NCBI RefSeq assembly: GCF_949987535.1
Contig: NC_080066.1
Span: 134,582,335 to 134,646,334, forward strand
DNA: 64,000 nucleotides
Source: Balaenoptera acutorostrata
Lineage: Eukaryota; Chordata; Mammalia; Artiodactyla; Balaenopteridae
Direction: 5' to 3'
In this document: one piece after another, positions 1 through 12,300 of the stretch
Numbering within the stretch: the first letter of the stretch is position 1
Layout of the letters: each line of letters starts with the position of its first letter
Notes under the pieces: generated by a model
Databases searched by the model: none
What the model was told of the DNA's origin: nothing
Seen by the model: the letters and a program-made list of their open reading frames with translations, nothing else
Made by a program: the position numbers and the translations under genes

Positions 1-595
1 CAATGAGATTTTGACATGCCTATCTAAAACAAAACACTCTAATGCTATATAGATCAGATATAACATTTAGAAGTTATGAAATATGAATCTTTTATAAATA
101 ACCAAATTTAAATTCACAAAGTAAACATGGAGGAAGAAGTTAGACACACACTGTACAATTTGATTTATATGAAGTTCAAAGATGGACAAAACTAATCTAA
201 GCTGCAAGAGATCACTGGTTCTCCTGTGAAAGTACAGGGCTAACTGATTGGAATGGGACACAAGGGACTCTTCTGGGGGCTAGAAGTGCTGTATATCTTG
301 ATCTGGGCGGTAGTTTCACAGGCATATACATATGTAAAAATCCATTGAGCTGTACACTTTAGACGTGCACACATTATCGTATGTAAGTTATACCTCACTT
401 TTTAAAAAACCCTTTAAAGAATAATAACATAAGCTCCATAAGAGGTATTAAAACAGTTATTTGTGCATCCATGTGGTTTTAAAAATAAATGCCAACTACT
501 TTTGTTTAGGTGACTAGCACGTAAGATAACCATATCAACCACAGTATAATTAAAATTTAATTAGGAAAAGTATTAGAAGTGTATCTAAATATTAC
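1..595 (-). other. CNIH1: CNIH1 intron 3 (partial)
   Basis: Start of the intron after exon 3; the acceptor and next exon are outside the window. About 215-418 looks like the 3' end of an old plus-strand L1 (L1M type), recognised by the run ending in the motif gtaagttatacctcac and an A-rich tail. Nothing else was recognised. Confidence 0.8.
215..418 (+). repeat. Old L1 (L1M-type) 3' end
   Basis: Contains the typical terminal string cattgagctgtacacttt and gtaagttatacctcac, then an A-rich tail. These are characteristic of mammalian L1M 3' ends. Subfamily not assigned. Confidence 0.55.
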
Positions 596-708
596 CTCCA
601 AATATGATATGCCAAGAGGGGCATATTGAGACCCAGTGTAAGCCACTCTGCTGCACAAAGAAACATGACACAGAAGAAAGCATGGATGAGGTACTCTGGA
701 AGGACAAG
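596..708 (-). CDS. CNIH1: CNIH1 coding exon 3
   Basis: 113-base exon from Leu (CTT at 708-706) to the first two bases of an Arg codon at 596. The acceptor tttttcttccag ends at 709 and the donor is gtaat at 595-591. It encodes the second hydrophobic segment ([13 protein letters not shown] and neighbours). Confidence 0.96.
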
Positions 709-3700
709 CTGGAAGAAAAACACAAGCCAGTTATCAAAATGCCTTGGCATTAAATCAACTGCTAATTTGGAAAGCAGGTGGCAACTAAGTTTCAATAATG
801 AAAAATCACTGTTTTCCTAGAATCAGAAATGAAAGATGCTACTGAGCTTTATTTCCATATTAAGCTTTTGAACAAAAGCAAGATTATATGCCAACTGACC
901 AGAGGATATAGCTTGCACTAAAAGAATAAGATATAACTTAAAATTTAAAACCCAAACTCTTAGAGCAACAGGTTAAATTATACAAAGTTACCACCCAGAT
1001 TGTTCACAGTTATTTGCTAATCACTCAGAATATTCTTTCTTTCCACCATTCAAGAATGATGAAAATACAAAAATGAAATATCTGATCACATGCAACATGA
1101 TATAAAAAAATCCACAAAAACAAAACTCCCCTTTAGAAGTTTACACATTAATGTTTTTAAGCCTTTAAACAGAAACCAGGGATGTTACATATACAATATT
1201 TAGCAAACCACATCACATTACCACAAAAGTAATTTTTCAATGGAAAGCCAACAGCCAATAATCTCAGCACAGTCGGGGGGAAAGAACATTAATATGCACA
1301 GATGCAAACGATGTGCTTTCTGCAATGTAGGAGGGAAAAGACTAAGATCTGAACCACGAAATTGGAATTCTCCCGGTTCCTGAGCTCCCATTCCTACAAG
1401 GCCTTCCTATTTCTTTCAGCCTGCTTTCTCCAATGAAGGACTACAAACACAGCAGACCAGTAGAAGCTCAGAACTCAAAAACAAAATACATCTTTTGATA
1501 GCAGGTAGTATTAAGTGAGGAAAAATGAGTTCAAGCAAAACGCTTTTTATAAAATGACCAAGAGTTCATGCTTTACTTTAAATTATCTTTCTCATCCTAC
1601 AGATTTCAGCCTAATGACTCTGTTAAATATAAATACCAAAACCTTTCATTTCAAGTTTCAGCCAAAGAGCTTCCTACAAGTCACAGCTGCAAAGCCAGTT
1701 TCTCAAATGTGCTGCACTGTCCCATCAGATCTTTCCTGAGGGGAAACTATAGCTGTAGAAATAATATATTACTTATTCAAGTCGACTTTCTAGTACTCCC
1801 GAATTACTTTTCCCATTCAAAGCTGTAAAGCAAAGTTTTTAATTAATACTATTTTAAATAAAATTCCAGTAAAACCAATTAATCTATACCACTAACCAGA
1901 TATTTTCTACAAATTTAAGTAATATAATAACAAGATAAACTCTGCACATATATATAAACATGTAAATAACATGGACCGTTAAGCCAGCATTTAATTAAGA
2001 TCAAAGTTAAACATCTGCAAGAAAACAAGAAAATATCTATAGGAAAATCTTTGGAACACAAAGACTACAACCAGGACAAACCAAGAAAAATATATAATAC
2101 ATTTTATTAGGAGTTCCACTGAAGCTGCTGTTTATAATACTAGTTTAAATTACAAGATTTTTCTTTAAAATATAATGAGCCTATTTCGGCCCTCTAAAAC
2201 CAAGTGATCTAACAATACAAATCATCATCCAAGTTTTCCAGACTAGGGTATGGGGAGAAAATGATTTTGAAAGCATGATCCCTACTGCTCTTAAACAATA
2301 TTCTTTAATAAGAGTGATAATAAAGATAATCTGCAACTCTACCAGTTTTAATATGAAACAAATGCCACACTCCCTCCCTTCTCCTCAAAACAGTCCAGAT
2401 ACTTTTACTATGCATCTCTCATAAAGACCAGTCCTCTTCAATCATTCTTTAATCATGAAATTTCCCCATTAGTGGCACAAAATGATTCCATTTAGGAACC
2501 CACATTTACACAAAAACTAGTATCCATAAACACCTCATGCAAATATGGCTGAAATGATAGTACTTAAACATGCAAATCATAATATTCTGTAGTTAAGGTT
2601 CACATTTTTAAATATAATGGTATTTGTCTTCCCCCATACTTTGGCAGAACTGTCAAAACAAATTTTCAATAGGGAAAACTGTCAGATGCACTGCTATTAA
2701 GCCAATTATCGGCACCCTATCCAAAACACAACTTGTGCTGGTGTAGAAACTTCCTTCCAATCCACTAATCCACTGCAGCATTAGGATGTCCCAAGCACAA
2801 AGTAAGAATTTCTTTCCATTAAAAAAAAAGCCAAAAATCACACTCTATATTTTAAAATGAAATTAGTCCCTCTTAAGTTTATAGTAAATTAGGAAAATAC
2901 AAGAATCTGAACCTAAAAAAATCAGGCTGTCTGGGTTTGAATTCTGACTCTATGTTAGCTGTGTGACCCTGGGCAAAGTGCCTGAACCTCACTAAGCCTC
3001 AATTTACTCTCCTATTCATGAGTATAATATACTCACCTCTTAGGATTGTCATGAAAACTGAATGAAAAAACCCAGGTAAAGATGCTTAGCACAGAGCCTG
3101 GCACCCAGGAAACCCCTCATCTGATTTCAGCTATTATCATCTTCATCATCATTTGGTTATTTGAAGTAATGAAAAGCCAAAGCAGATAGAATACTATTAA
3201 TAAACAGCCATCAAAAGGAGAAATTTCAGTTTCTTAATTTCTTGGTAACAATTAGTTTAAACAGTAAGTTAAGATGTTTTACAATGAACATTATTACCTT
3301 CCAGTGAGAAAGCAGATTCATCTCATATTTTGCTTCATAAGAGTAGAGAAACAGTAAGTTAATACTTTTAATTGTACCTACATCAAGTCTTACTGTAGCA
3401 GTTCTTTAAAGACAAACCAGGAATCTATTCCATCATGGCTATTTATCTAGGAAACAATGATAAAAGTAGCAAACCAACTTTATAGACCCTTTCCAAACAA
3501 AATCCCTCTAGCATGCTAGTGCTTTACAGTTTTACACAACTAAAGTCTATATATGTTTTCATCTTCGTTAAGTAATTTTTAAAGATGAATTATTACATTC
3601 TATTTCTTGAAGACATACTCACTGCTTTCTTACAAAAAACCTTTCAGCTTCTGACCAGTTAGGCAAAAATCAAATCTACAGGCTAAAGGAGAATCTTCCT

Positions 3701-6700
3701 GTAAACTAAATGAAGTCAAATATATATATAAAACCCCTAAGCACAATGGGGCCACATTATAACTAAATCCAGAAGAGCTCAGAACTTAGTGTAAGACAGG
3801 TCTGTTTTAGAAACTTAGAGTGGATATATACTAGAAATAACTATGTAGACATTTGTATACAAATTGTTATCCACAAAATTCTGACAGCATGAATCCAAAG
3901 GTAAGCCTTACTGCAAGATTCCAGAGCCTAAGAACAGAGCTATCCACCTAAAAGGCTCTGAATAAACAGCTGCTGAAAGAATAAATAAATTCCAGAATAG
4001 ACAAAACCAAAGATAAAAATAGATATGGTACTAAAGACTCCACCTACAAACTCCCTCAGAGTAAGTTACAACAAAAGAATAATCTCACCTATTAAAGTCA
4101 CTTCATGTTAACCAACTTTCAAACACTGCACCTAATAATTTAATATCGAAGTGCCTATGGCTATAACATTTTTTTAAATGCATGAGCATTTAACAGCTTT
4201 CCCTACTTGACTGGGCCAGCAAGCAAACATTTGCATAAAATATGAAATTTCATGAAATCATAAACCTCAACAGGCATATGAACAAGCACACTGAACAGAA
4301 CAGTTTACAAATACAAATGCCCTAACCCTCCCCATGAAATGAATGTAGCATTAAAACATTAAACTAAAAAGCAGTACACACCTTTAATGCAATTTTGACT
4401 CTTTTAATCTTTTTGACCTTTTCAACTGTCTTTGGCCGACAATGTAAAAAGCAGATTGGAAGAATGTTAGTATGACAGCTGACAAGATCACCAGCAGATT
4501 AATAATAGAATAGTCAAGCAGGACAGGAAAAAGAATATTTTTTAAAATTCTGCCTACTTCAAAAAGTACAAATTTATCATGCTACTGAGAATATTGGCCA
4601 TTTTCAAATTATATCAAGTTAAAAGCAAAAACAGTTTAAAAATCTAGAGAAATAGCCTATATTATAACTTACAGGATTCAGGGTATTACACTGGTCTATA
4701 GGATTCTTGTAATCAGTCTTCAGCTCATCAAATGCTATAATCTAAAATAAAAATAAAGTAGTTAGGATCGCTCACTTTAATAAAAAGCAGCAATAAACCT
4801 GCCCCATCAAACATAACTGAATAAAGTTAATAGGACAAAAGCATAAGTGTAGCAACTTTATATGTACCAGTTTACAGTAAACTTAATATATGGTAATTAA
4901 TAAATAACTAGAATCACATTCAAAGAACTGAAAACACTTGTATATTGTTATCACTAAAATGGTCTGATATCACTGTGATAAATATCTTCAATTTTTAATT
5001 TTTTCAATGCCTCCACTAAAGTTATTTTCTCTGCTTGAAATAGTCTTTCCCCCAGCCGTAACTATGTACGGAAGCTCCTCTTTATCCTAAAAAAACACTC
5101 TTCCTATGTCAATTCCTCCCTGTAGGTCTCCCTAACTCCCTTGGGCAGAAATAATTGCACGCCTGTCTAATCTCCACATAGCACAAGGCTTTATAACACT
5201 ATCAGGCTGGCATTTCTCATACTGGAGGACAGGATTTAAGTTCAGGTTTGTGTCCCCCACTAGACTGTGTGCCCCTCAGGGTGAAGTGTTTTTAATCATC
5301 TGTGCATGTCCCTCCCTTGTCACAGTGTTCAGCGGGACACTAGAAATGGACTTGTATGCTTCAATTTGTTCCCATTTATACCTAAACACATACATTGCAC
5401 GGTCCTGCTTCGATTTGGAAGTTCAAGAAATAGCCTCAGAATAAAGGAACACTAAGAGATTACTAAACTTCACAGCCAGGATCACCACATACAGTACTGC
5501 AGTTTCTGCACAGAACAAAAGGCCAGGTGGGGGCACAATGCCAGGCACACTTCTGCTGCCAAGCACCCTGGCATGGGCTCTGCACCAGGGGCTATTCAGG
5601 AGGGAGGACTTTTCTAATCCTCTGCCTCAAGAGGCATCTTATTCTAATTCGCCTTAAGGCACCACATAGGCAAGAGCAGGCCTGTTTAAGGGCACTGCAA
5701 AAATGATCAATCTGACCTCCTTTCATGTCCTCTGTATATTCCTACCACATGCAGGTCCTTTCATTTGGTCACCAAACTAAAGACTGAAGAAGGGTAAAGC
5801 CCAGGTAAGGCCAGCTTCTCATGGTGTGATGAGTGAAACAGTTATAAATATGATAAGGGGAGAAAGATCTCATCCACTTAAAATGCATTGCAAGGACTTC
5901 CCTGGCGGTCCAGGGGTTAAGACTCCGTGCTTCCACTGCAGGGGACACAGGTTCCATCTCTGGTCGGGGAACTAAGATCCCGCATGCCATGTGGCGTGGC
6001 CAATAAATAATAAATAAATAAAATGCATGGCAAGAGTAAATCAACTATACTTTAATATAAGTAAATAAATAAAAATTTTATATCATACCATTAAAAAAAA
6101 AACAGCAAGAATCAAGAATGTTTCTGTCCACACTGAGAAGAAATGTGGCTTTAACATTTAATTAATTAATTTATTTATTTATTTTTGGCTGTGTTGGGTC
6201 TTCGTTTCTGTGCGAGGGCTTTCTCTGGTTGTGGCAAGTGGGGGCCACTCTTCATCGCGCTGCGCAGGCCTCTCACCATCGCGGCCTCTCCCGCTGCGGA
6301 GCACAGGCTCCAGACGCGCAGGCTCAGCAACTGTGGCTCACGGGCCCAGCCGCTCCGCGGCACGTGGGATCTTCCCAGGCCAGGGCCCGAACCTGCGTCT
6401 CCTGCATTAGCAGGCAGGTTCTCAACCACTGCGCCACCAGGGAAGCCCGTGGCTTTAACATTTAAGGTCACTGAACACAGAATTTCAAAGTCAAAATGCA
6501 CTAAAAATCAAATAGGGGTGACACACCCCTTTTTATGTCAAAATAAGAAGCCAAAGGCCCCAAGTTTATGGGAAAGCTATTTTAGTTGCTGCCACCAGTC
6601 ACCCAGGGGACAAAGAATTTAATCTGCCCTTCCTCTGGTGGGTTAGGACTAGTATTTTTATATGTGAGACAGTGCTACTCAGTATTACCAGCAATCACTG

Positions 6701-8987
6701 AAGTCATATATTTCTAGCTTTTAATATACTGGCTTACCCTGTTAAAATTCTTAGCTTCATAAAAAGATGAGTTTTTAAAAATTTCTAGAATTTTATAAAA
6801 TTACCAACCTGGCCTAATAAAAACTGTAATGAAAGCAGAAATAGAAGGAAAATAATTAAAATGTAAGTTCCATGAGAGCAAAGATTTTTGCTGTGTTCAC
6901 TGCTATGTCCCAGGGCTTAAAATAGTGCCTGGCACCTACATAAGTGTTCAATCAATATTTACTGAATGGGACTTCCCCGGTGGTCCAGTGGTTAAGAATC
7001 CGCCTTCCAATGCAGGGGATGCAGGTTCGATCCCTGGTCAGGGAACTAAGATCCCATGTGCCCCGGGCTTCAACTACTGAGCCTGCACGCTCTAGAGCCT
7101 ATATGCCACAACTACTGAGCCCACACACTTCAACGAAAGACCCCGCATGCCGAAATGAAGATCCCGCCTGCCGCAACTAAGACCTGACGCAGCCAAATAA
7201 ATTTAAAAAAATATATATTTACTGAATGAAAGGGGGGGAAAAGGAAAAAATAGTCCTATGCTTAAAAAAAAAGTACAGAACTCACCAAAAGGCATTGTCC
7301 TTTGCTAATGACGCCTAACACATATAAGTGTTAAAAATATAAATGTACAATTAGAAGATGCTAATTTCTGATTATTTATGGATATAATCAGTCAATCACC
7401 TGACATTAGCTGTGATATATTCCCAATGCATTTTAGTAATAACATTTAAGACAAGGCCTGTGATCTCAAATACAATTACTTCCCTATAACAAGATCCAAT
7501 TTACTAGCAGAGGATGAAACTTGTGCTTTAACTTTTTTCCCACTGGACGGTTTCTTCAGGTGATTTCAAAGGATCTTTTAATGAGTATGTTACTGAATGG
7601 GTTTCTGTTTGAGTGCTTTAAGCTAGAGTTGTCAAAACTCTTCTGAAAAGATTCTTAAACTAGTGGTTTTCAAATCTTCTGTGACTGTGGGTCTGGACAA
7701 GGACGTTCACAAAGTTTTCCACAAAAGTGCAAAAACAAAACAAACAAACAAACAAAAATCCCTAAAGGTAGCAAACTACACAATTCAGGATACCTTCAAA
7801 TTCGATGCACATCTCTGGGGAATGACTTCTGCATTTTTAGCTTTCAAACAAATCTATGCTCCCAACTCTATTCTCCAAAAAGCATCAATCACATGAATTA
7901 GGACTAAACTGACAGACGTAACCATCAGCATAAAAAAATCCTCCATACAACAATTAACATAAACTGGATTTTCTGAATTTATACTTGAAATTTCCAGATG
8001 AGTCTTCTGACAGATACTTAAAACGACCTAAGAAAATAAACCGGGGACTTCCCTGGTGGCGCAGTGGTTAAGAATCCACCTGCCTAATGCAGGGGACACA
8101 GGTTGAAGCCCTGGTCTGGGAAGATCCCACATACTACGGAGCAACTAAGCCTGTGCTCCACGACTACTGAGCCCGCGTGCCTAGAACCCATGCTCTGCAA
8201 CAAGAGAAGCCACCTCAATGAGAAGCCCGCGCACCGCAACGGAGAGTAGCCCCGGATCGCTGCAACTAGAGAAAGCCCGCGCGCAGCAACAAAGACCCAA
8301 TGCAGCCAAAAATAAATTATTTTAAAAAAATTAAAAATAAAAAAAATAAAAGTTTAAAAAAAAGAAAAGAAACTGAAGGTTACATAGTTAACAGAAAAAT
8401 TAAAACTATATCTTTATTTAGAATTTTCTATTTTTTCCCAAAGGATGCACAATCCTCTGAAATACTAGAAATCCCTAAGGATATAAGCTCTCCACTAATC
8501 TGTGGAGTACAAACAAATTTTTAATTCTGTAACAGGACTTAAAATCATCTACTTCACCCAAACACATATTCATTTAAATTACCCATTTTTTTCTTTAAAG
8601 TGCAGTTCAGGTTTTCTTAGCAAAACACAATCTAGTCCAAAATGTAAGCCATCCACAGCTCTCTTCTAAGAATCCTCATCAGCTCAGAAAACAGAGTGCC
8701 CATCAAGCAGGAAGTGATTAAGTCCTCATCTACAAATGGCAGGGAACCACACATTTCGGTTTCATCAGAGGCTTACTAAGGCAGAGCTAGTTTGCATCCC
8801 CAATTATCTTTACTTATTGTCTTTATTCCACCAAAGAAGAGCCCAAAATGCTCTTCAAGTTATGGGTTCCTACTGACAAAGCATTTTGAGGGAGCAGCCT
8901 ACATAAGCATTCCCCCACTACACAAGCAGTTGGGTTTCAAATAATTATAAATGTAATTACACTCCTTGGCAAAAGGGAATGGATTTG

Positions 8988-9019
<32 letters not shown>

Positions 9020-10242
9020 GCACAAGACACTGCTGCCACATAAATCACTCTGCCCCTGTATGCTCCATAACAAAGCTCTGCTATGGGCATGATGAAACCT
9101 GACTGAAAATTTACATGAGCACGAACATGCCCAATCATTCAAACTAAGACCAATATTCCAGAAGGTACTAGAATATGGAGGGCAGAGCAAAAATAAGATA
9201 CATTTTTAATGAATGCTGATGTCCAAAAGGCTGCTTCTAATTTTGTGTTAGAGAAACAGGAATCCTTAAAAATCTCTTGTATTTCACAGGGAACTTAACT
9301 TGTTCCTTACAGGGACCAGTAAGGATGTGCTTCTGTCCTGTAACATGATGTGAGTAAAAGAAAAAAAAAAAAAAAATTATCCTAGAGAAGCGTAAGGTTT
9401 CTGAGCATTTTCAAAATCAAATTAAAACTACCTCTACTAAATCAAGCTACTCCGAACACAGAGGTGGCTAGGAAGTCTCTCGAGAAACTCTTGTCGGTCA
9501 AAGTATGATTTAGGGGGAAAGTTCGGAGATAACGGTCAACAAAGTAATCAATTCAACCGGCATCAAAGTTCACCAGGAGACAATGCCGGGGGCGGGGGGG
9601 TGATTCTACCTGAAGAGCACCCAACAAGTGCCTGAAAAGTAGAGCTGGAAATTTATCTAAAGTAGGTTATAACTACCTCATTTGGGCCACACTCCTGTGG
9701 ACACCAGAAAACAAAGGCAATCTGCATTAAATAATAATATTTCGGCAAACTTCATTCCGGCTCAGCACGTAGCACGCCCCTCTGCGCCCTCGACATCTCC
9801 CGAGGGACGCGGGAACGCGGGGATGCGGCGCCGGCCAGCGAAGCGCTGTCCCGCAGGGCCCGCTAGGACCGCGGCCGCCCCACCCGGCGAGGGAGGAGTA
9901 GCGGCGCGCGCGGCCTGCGCCGGGACACAGCGGGCGCAGCCAGCCAGCCGCCGGACGCCTCGGCTCCTCCGGGACTTGCAGCCCCCGGTTCGCAGACCGA
10001 GGGCGCGCAGGGCCCTGGCCGCGCGGCCGGCACCGCCCCGGCCTGGCACCATTCCCGGGCGTGCGGACCTCCGAGGGCCGTGGCCGCCCCGACCACGGGC
10101 CCGGGGCGAAAAAAGGCTGCGCCGCCACCTCGCCCTTCTTTCCCCGGCCCCAGCTACTCACATGCCAAATGGCGAAGAAGATGAGTGCGGCGGTGAGCAG
10201 CAGCGCCAGCATGTAGCAGAAGGCCGCGAACGTGAACGCCAT
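596..10242 (-). CDS. CNIH1: CNIH1, cornichon homolog 1 (5' part, exons 1-3)
   Basis: Cornichon proteins are small multi-pass membrane proteins of the ER and early Golgi. They load cargo such as TGF-alpha-type precursors into COPII vesicles, and relatives associate with AMPA receptors. Three minus-strand coding exons join in frame: 10162-10242 (27 codons, begins [10 protein letters not shown]), 4673-4741 (23 codons, contains [14 protein letters not shown]) and 596-708 (37 codons plus two bases, contains [12 protein letters not shown] and LLAYHIW). All junctions are GT-AG. This gives 87 complete codons plus the start of an arginine codon, out of about 144 in the family; the C-terminal exons lie left of position 1. 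Residues 7-27 form the first hydrophobic segment. The start has a good context (gccATGG); the frame stays open upstream but has no in-frame ATG. No frameshift or stop was seen. The identification rests on recalled family sequence and human synteny and is very secure. Confidence 0.97.
709..4672 (-). other. CNIH1: CNIH1 intron 2
   Basis: About 4 kb of AT-rich intron with GT-AG ends. It contains one MIR (about 2925-3155). I recognised no SINE of the CHR type and no other gene. Short poly-A and TA runs are scattered. Confidence 0.85.
2925..3155 (+). repeat. MIR SINE
   Basis: Shows the MIR order: ctgggtttgaattctgac, then gctgtgtgaccctgggcaa, then cctcagtt-like and gagcctggcac segments. Diverged, as expected for a repeat shared by all mammals. 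Confidence 0.8.
4673..4741 (-). CDS. CNIH1: CNIH1 coding exon 2
   Basis: Phase-0 exon of 69 bases encoding [17 protein letters not shown] then CNTLNP. The acceptor is ttattttag just above 4741 and the donor is gtaagt just below 4673. This is the conserved luminal or loop segment of cornichons. Confidence 0.97.
4990..5350 (+). repeat. Possible L2 LINE fragment
   Basis: Contains cactagactgtgtgcccctcag followed by a cttgtcacagtg-like stretch, similar to L2 3' ends (ctagactgtgagctcc...). The match is diverged and the limits are approximate. Confidence 0.4.
5897..6023 (+). repeat. CHR-type SINE, short form
   Basis: Begins ggacttccctggcggtcc and carries a B-box-like ggttccatctc, then ggggaactaagatcccgc. 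It ends in an AATA-rich tail. This is the short, tRNA-Glu-like form without the long tRNA-unrelated body. Confidence 0.8.
6161..6448 (-). repeat. CHR-type SINE with 16-bp target duplication
   Basis: Minus-strand copy: T-rich tail at the left, tRNA-derived head (reverse of gcttccctggtggcgcagtg) at the right. It is flanked by a perfect 16-base direct repeat gtggctttaacattta (6145-6160 and 6449-6464), proving L1-mediated insertion. Open frames within it are repeat sequence, not genes. Confidence 0.93.
6860..6968 (+). repeat. L2 LINE 3' end
   Basis: Shows the L2 3' pattern: gttccatgagagcaaag, then tatgtcccagggct and agtgcctggcac, ending tcaatatttactgaatg. It is split by the SINE at 6969-7214, which duplicated its last bases. 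Confidence 0.75.
6969..7214 (+). repeat. CHR-type SINE with 14-bp target duplication
   Basis: Begins ggacttccccggtggtcc. The B box is ggttcgatccc and the tail is A-rich. Flanked by atatttactgaatg at 6955-6968 and 7215-7228. Inserted into the end of an L2. Confidence 0.92.
8044..8350 (+). repeat. CHR-type SINE, long form
   Basis: Begins ggggacttccctggtggcg and continues through the tRNA-unrelated body (gcaactagagaaagcccgc) to a long A-rich tail. The target duplication was not clear. Confidence 0.85.
8995..9019. repeat. Poly-T run
   Basis: Uninterrupted run of about 25 T in CNIH1 intron 1. No retroelement body was recognised next to it. Confidence 0.8.
10162..10242 (-). CDS. CNIH1: CNIH1 coding exon 1
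   Basis: Start codon at 10242-10240, followed by 26 more codons ending IFFAIWH. The donor is gtgagt beginning at 10161. The exon encodes the N-terminal membrane segment and lies inside a CpG island. Confidence 0.97.
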
Positions 10243-10410
10243 GGCCGGGGAGGAGGAGCAGGGAGCAGCTCCGGTGCCAGCGGAGAAAGGCGGCGCAGGG
10301 CCCTCTGGGTAAAACCATTCACTTCCCGCGACCACAGCCCACACCGCCGCCGCTGCCGCCGCCGGGGCGCCAGCCCTCCCAGCGCGCCTGCGCACCAGCC
10401 CCGGTGCAAG

Positions 10411-10426
10411 GCGCCCTCCGGTGGCC
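10411..10426. promoter_or_regulatory. CTCF-like motif at the CNIH1 promoter
   Basis: gcgccctccggtggcc agrees with the reverse CTCF core (GCGCCCCCTGGTGGCC, from memory) at 14 of 16 positions. It lies about 170 bases upstream of the CNIH1 ATG. Binding is inferred. Confidence 0.4.
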
Positions 10427-12149
10427 GGAGTCCGCCATGCACTTGTATTGTCTGTATAGAGGATTAATTTATTTTGCCTACTTCGCTCCTTTATTCTTTG
10501 AAAAATTATTCATTGACTGAGTGCCAGTATGTTCCAGGTATTGTGCTTCTCCTTTGAGATACAAAGGTGAGTAAAATAGTACTAGCACGGAAAGAAGTTA
10601 GAATAGTGCCGGAAATGAATACGTAAATAAATCATTACAGCATTATTACCCTGTTAACGGAAGTCTGCAGAATGTTATGAAAGGTCAGAGCAGGGCGTCG
10701 AGCCCACCCTGGAGCGTTCAGGGAAGGATTCCTGGAATAGATGTTTCTTAAACTGAGGCTTACATGATGAGTAGAAGTTGTCCAGGCAAAGAGACGGTAG
10801 GATCAGCCGTCCAAGCAGAGGGTTCAACGTGAGCAAAGGCACAAAGATGAAAGAAAGAAAAAAATTTCGGTGTCTTAGGTGAAACCACCTAAGCAGTTCT
10901 AAATTAGTGGACAAGACAGTGCTGAGAGTTAGGGGTCATCAAGGGTTTAGATCATAGAAGGCCTTATATGCCTGGTTAAGGAGCTCAGACTTCATATCCC
11001 ATAAGCCCATGTTTTTCAATCCCTTTTGCTCTCCACACACAATTAGACTTTTTCATTACAACACAGCAGAACATCATACACACGTGGAATTATAGAGACA
11101 TGGACATCTGGTTACAGAGACAAAGAAATACAGATATAACAAACAAAAATTTCACAAAACTAAATATCCACGAGTACTTGCCATTCTATTCTTTTCTGCT
11201 GTCTTGTTTTTGGAGGGTTTTTTGTTTTGTTTAGTTTTTTTGTTTGTTTCTTTTTAAATTATTCTTAGGTGGTTTTTATTTGTTTTTTTAACATCTTTAT
11301 TGGAGTATAATTGCTTTACAATGGGGTGTTAGTTTCTGCTGTACAACAAAGTGAATCAGCTATACATATACATATATCCCCATATCTCCTCCCTCTTGCG
11401 CCTGCCTCCCACCCTCCCTATCCCACCCCTCTAGGTGGACACAAAGCACCAAGCTGATCTCCCTGTGCTATGCTGCTGCTTCCCACTAGCTATCTGTTTT
11501 ACATTTGGTAGTGTATATATGTGCATGCCACTCTCTCACTTCATCCCAACTTACCCTTCCCCCTCCGGGTGTCCTCAAATCCATTCTCTACGTCAGCATC
11601 ATTATTCTTGTCCTGCCCCTAGGTTCTTCAGAAACTTTTTTTTTTTTTTAGATTCTATATGTATGTGTTAGCATATGGTATTTGTTTTTCTCTTTCTGAC
11701 TTACTTCACTCTGTATGACAGACTATGTCCATCCACCTCACTACAAATAACTCAATTTCATTTCTTTTTATGGCTGCGTAATATTTCATTGTATATATGT
11801 GCCACATCTTCTTTATCCATTCATCTGTTGATGGATACTTAGGTTGCTTCCATGTCCTGGCTATTGTAAACAGAGCTGCAATGAACATTGTGGTACATGA
11901 CTCTTCTTGAATTATGGGTTTCTCAGGGTATATGCCCAGTAGTGGGATTGCTGGGTCATATGGTAGGTCTATTTTTAGTTTCTTAAGGAACCTCCATACT
12001 GTTCTCCATAGTGGCTGTATCAATTTACATTCCCACCAACAGTGCAAGCGGGTTCCCTTTTCTCCACACCCTCTCCAGCATTTATTGTTTGTAGATTTTT
12101 TGATGATGGCCATTCTGACTGGTCTGAGGTGATACCTCATTGTAGTTTT

Positions 12150-12168
12150 TTTTTTTTTAAAGATTTAT

Positions 12169-12199
<31 letters not shown>

Positions 12200-12300
12200 C
12201 TATGTTGGGTCTTCGTTTCTGTGTGAGGGCTTTCTCTAGTTGCGGCAAGCGGGGGCCACTCTTCATCGCGGTGCGCGGGCCTCTCACTATCGTGGCCTCT
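12150..12300 (-). repeat. 5'-truncated CHR-type SINE inside the L1
   Basis: Only the 3' body and tail are present; the tRNA-derived head is missing at the right. A 15-base duplication cctcattgtagtttt (12135-12149 and 12301-12315) shows it inserted in this truncated form. Its tail contains a (GATT)n run at 12172-12199. Confidence 0.9.
12172..12199. repeat. (GATT)n microsatellite
   Basis: About seven tandem GATT units in the tail of the truncated SINE, a typical place for a microsatellite to arise. Confidence 0.85.

Larger units (their letters stand above)
4742..10161 (-). other. CNIH1: CNIH1 intron 1
   Basis: 5.4-kb first intron between exons 2 and 1. It holds four tRNA-Glu-derived SINEs (about 5897-6023, 6161-6448, 6969-7214 and 8044-8350), an L2 piece around 6860-6968 and possibly another at 4990-5350, and a poly-T run at 8995-9019. 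The last part (9770 onward) is the CpG island. No other coding signal was recognised. Confidence 0.85.
9770..10440. promoter_or_regulatory. CNIH1: CNIH1 CpG island promoter
   Basis: Dense CpG sequence covers the 5' UTR, exon 1 and the start of intron 1. No TATA box was seen. A CTCF-like match lies at 10411-10426, about 170 bases upstream of the start codon. The transcription start site is not fixed by sequence alone. Confidence 0.85.

Noticed and set aside
1..595. Search for CNIH1 exon 4
   Set aside because: No complement of the expected continuation after HIWR was seen, so it is assumed to lie left of the window.
6185..6622. 145-codon open frame
   Set aside because: It lies mostly in the minus-strand SINE at 6161-6448. 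Similar frames recur in other copies and are repeat sequence.
9682..10467. 261-codon open frame on the plus strand
   Set aside because: It runs antisense through the CNIH1 CpG island. Low stop-codon density there comes from high GC, and the peptide is Arg/Pro/Ala-rich without any domain.
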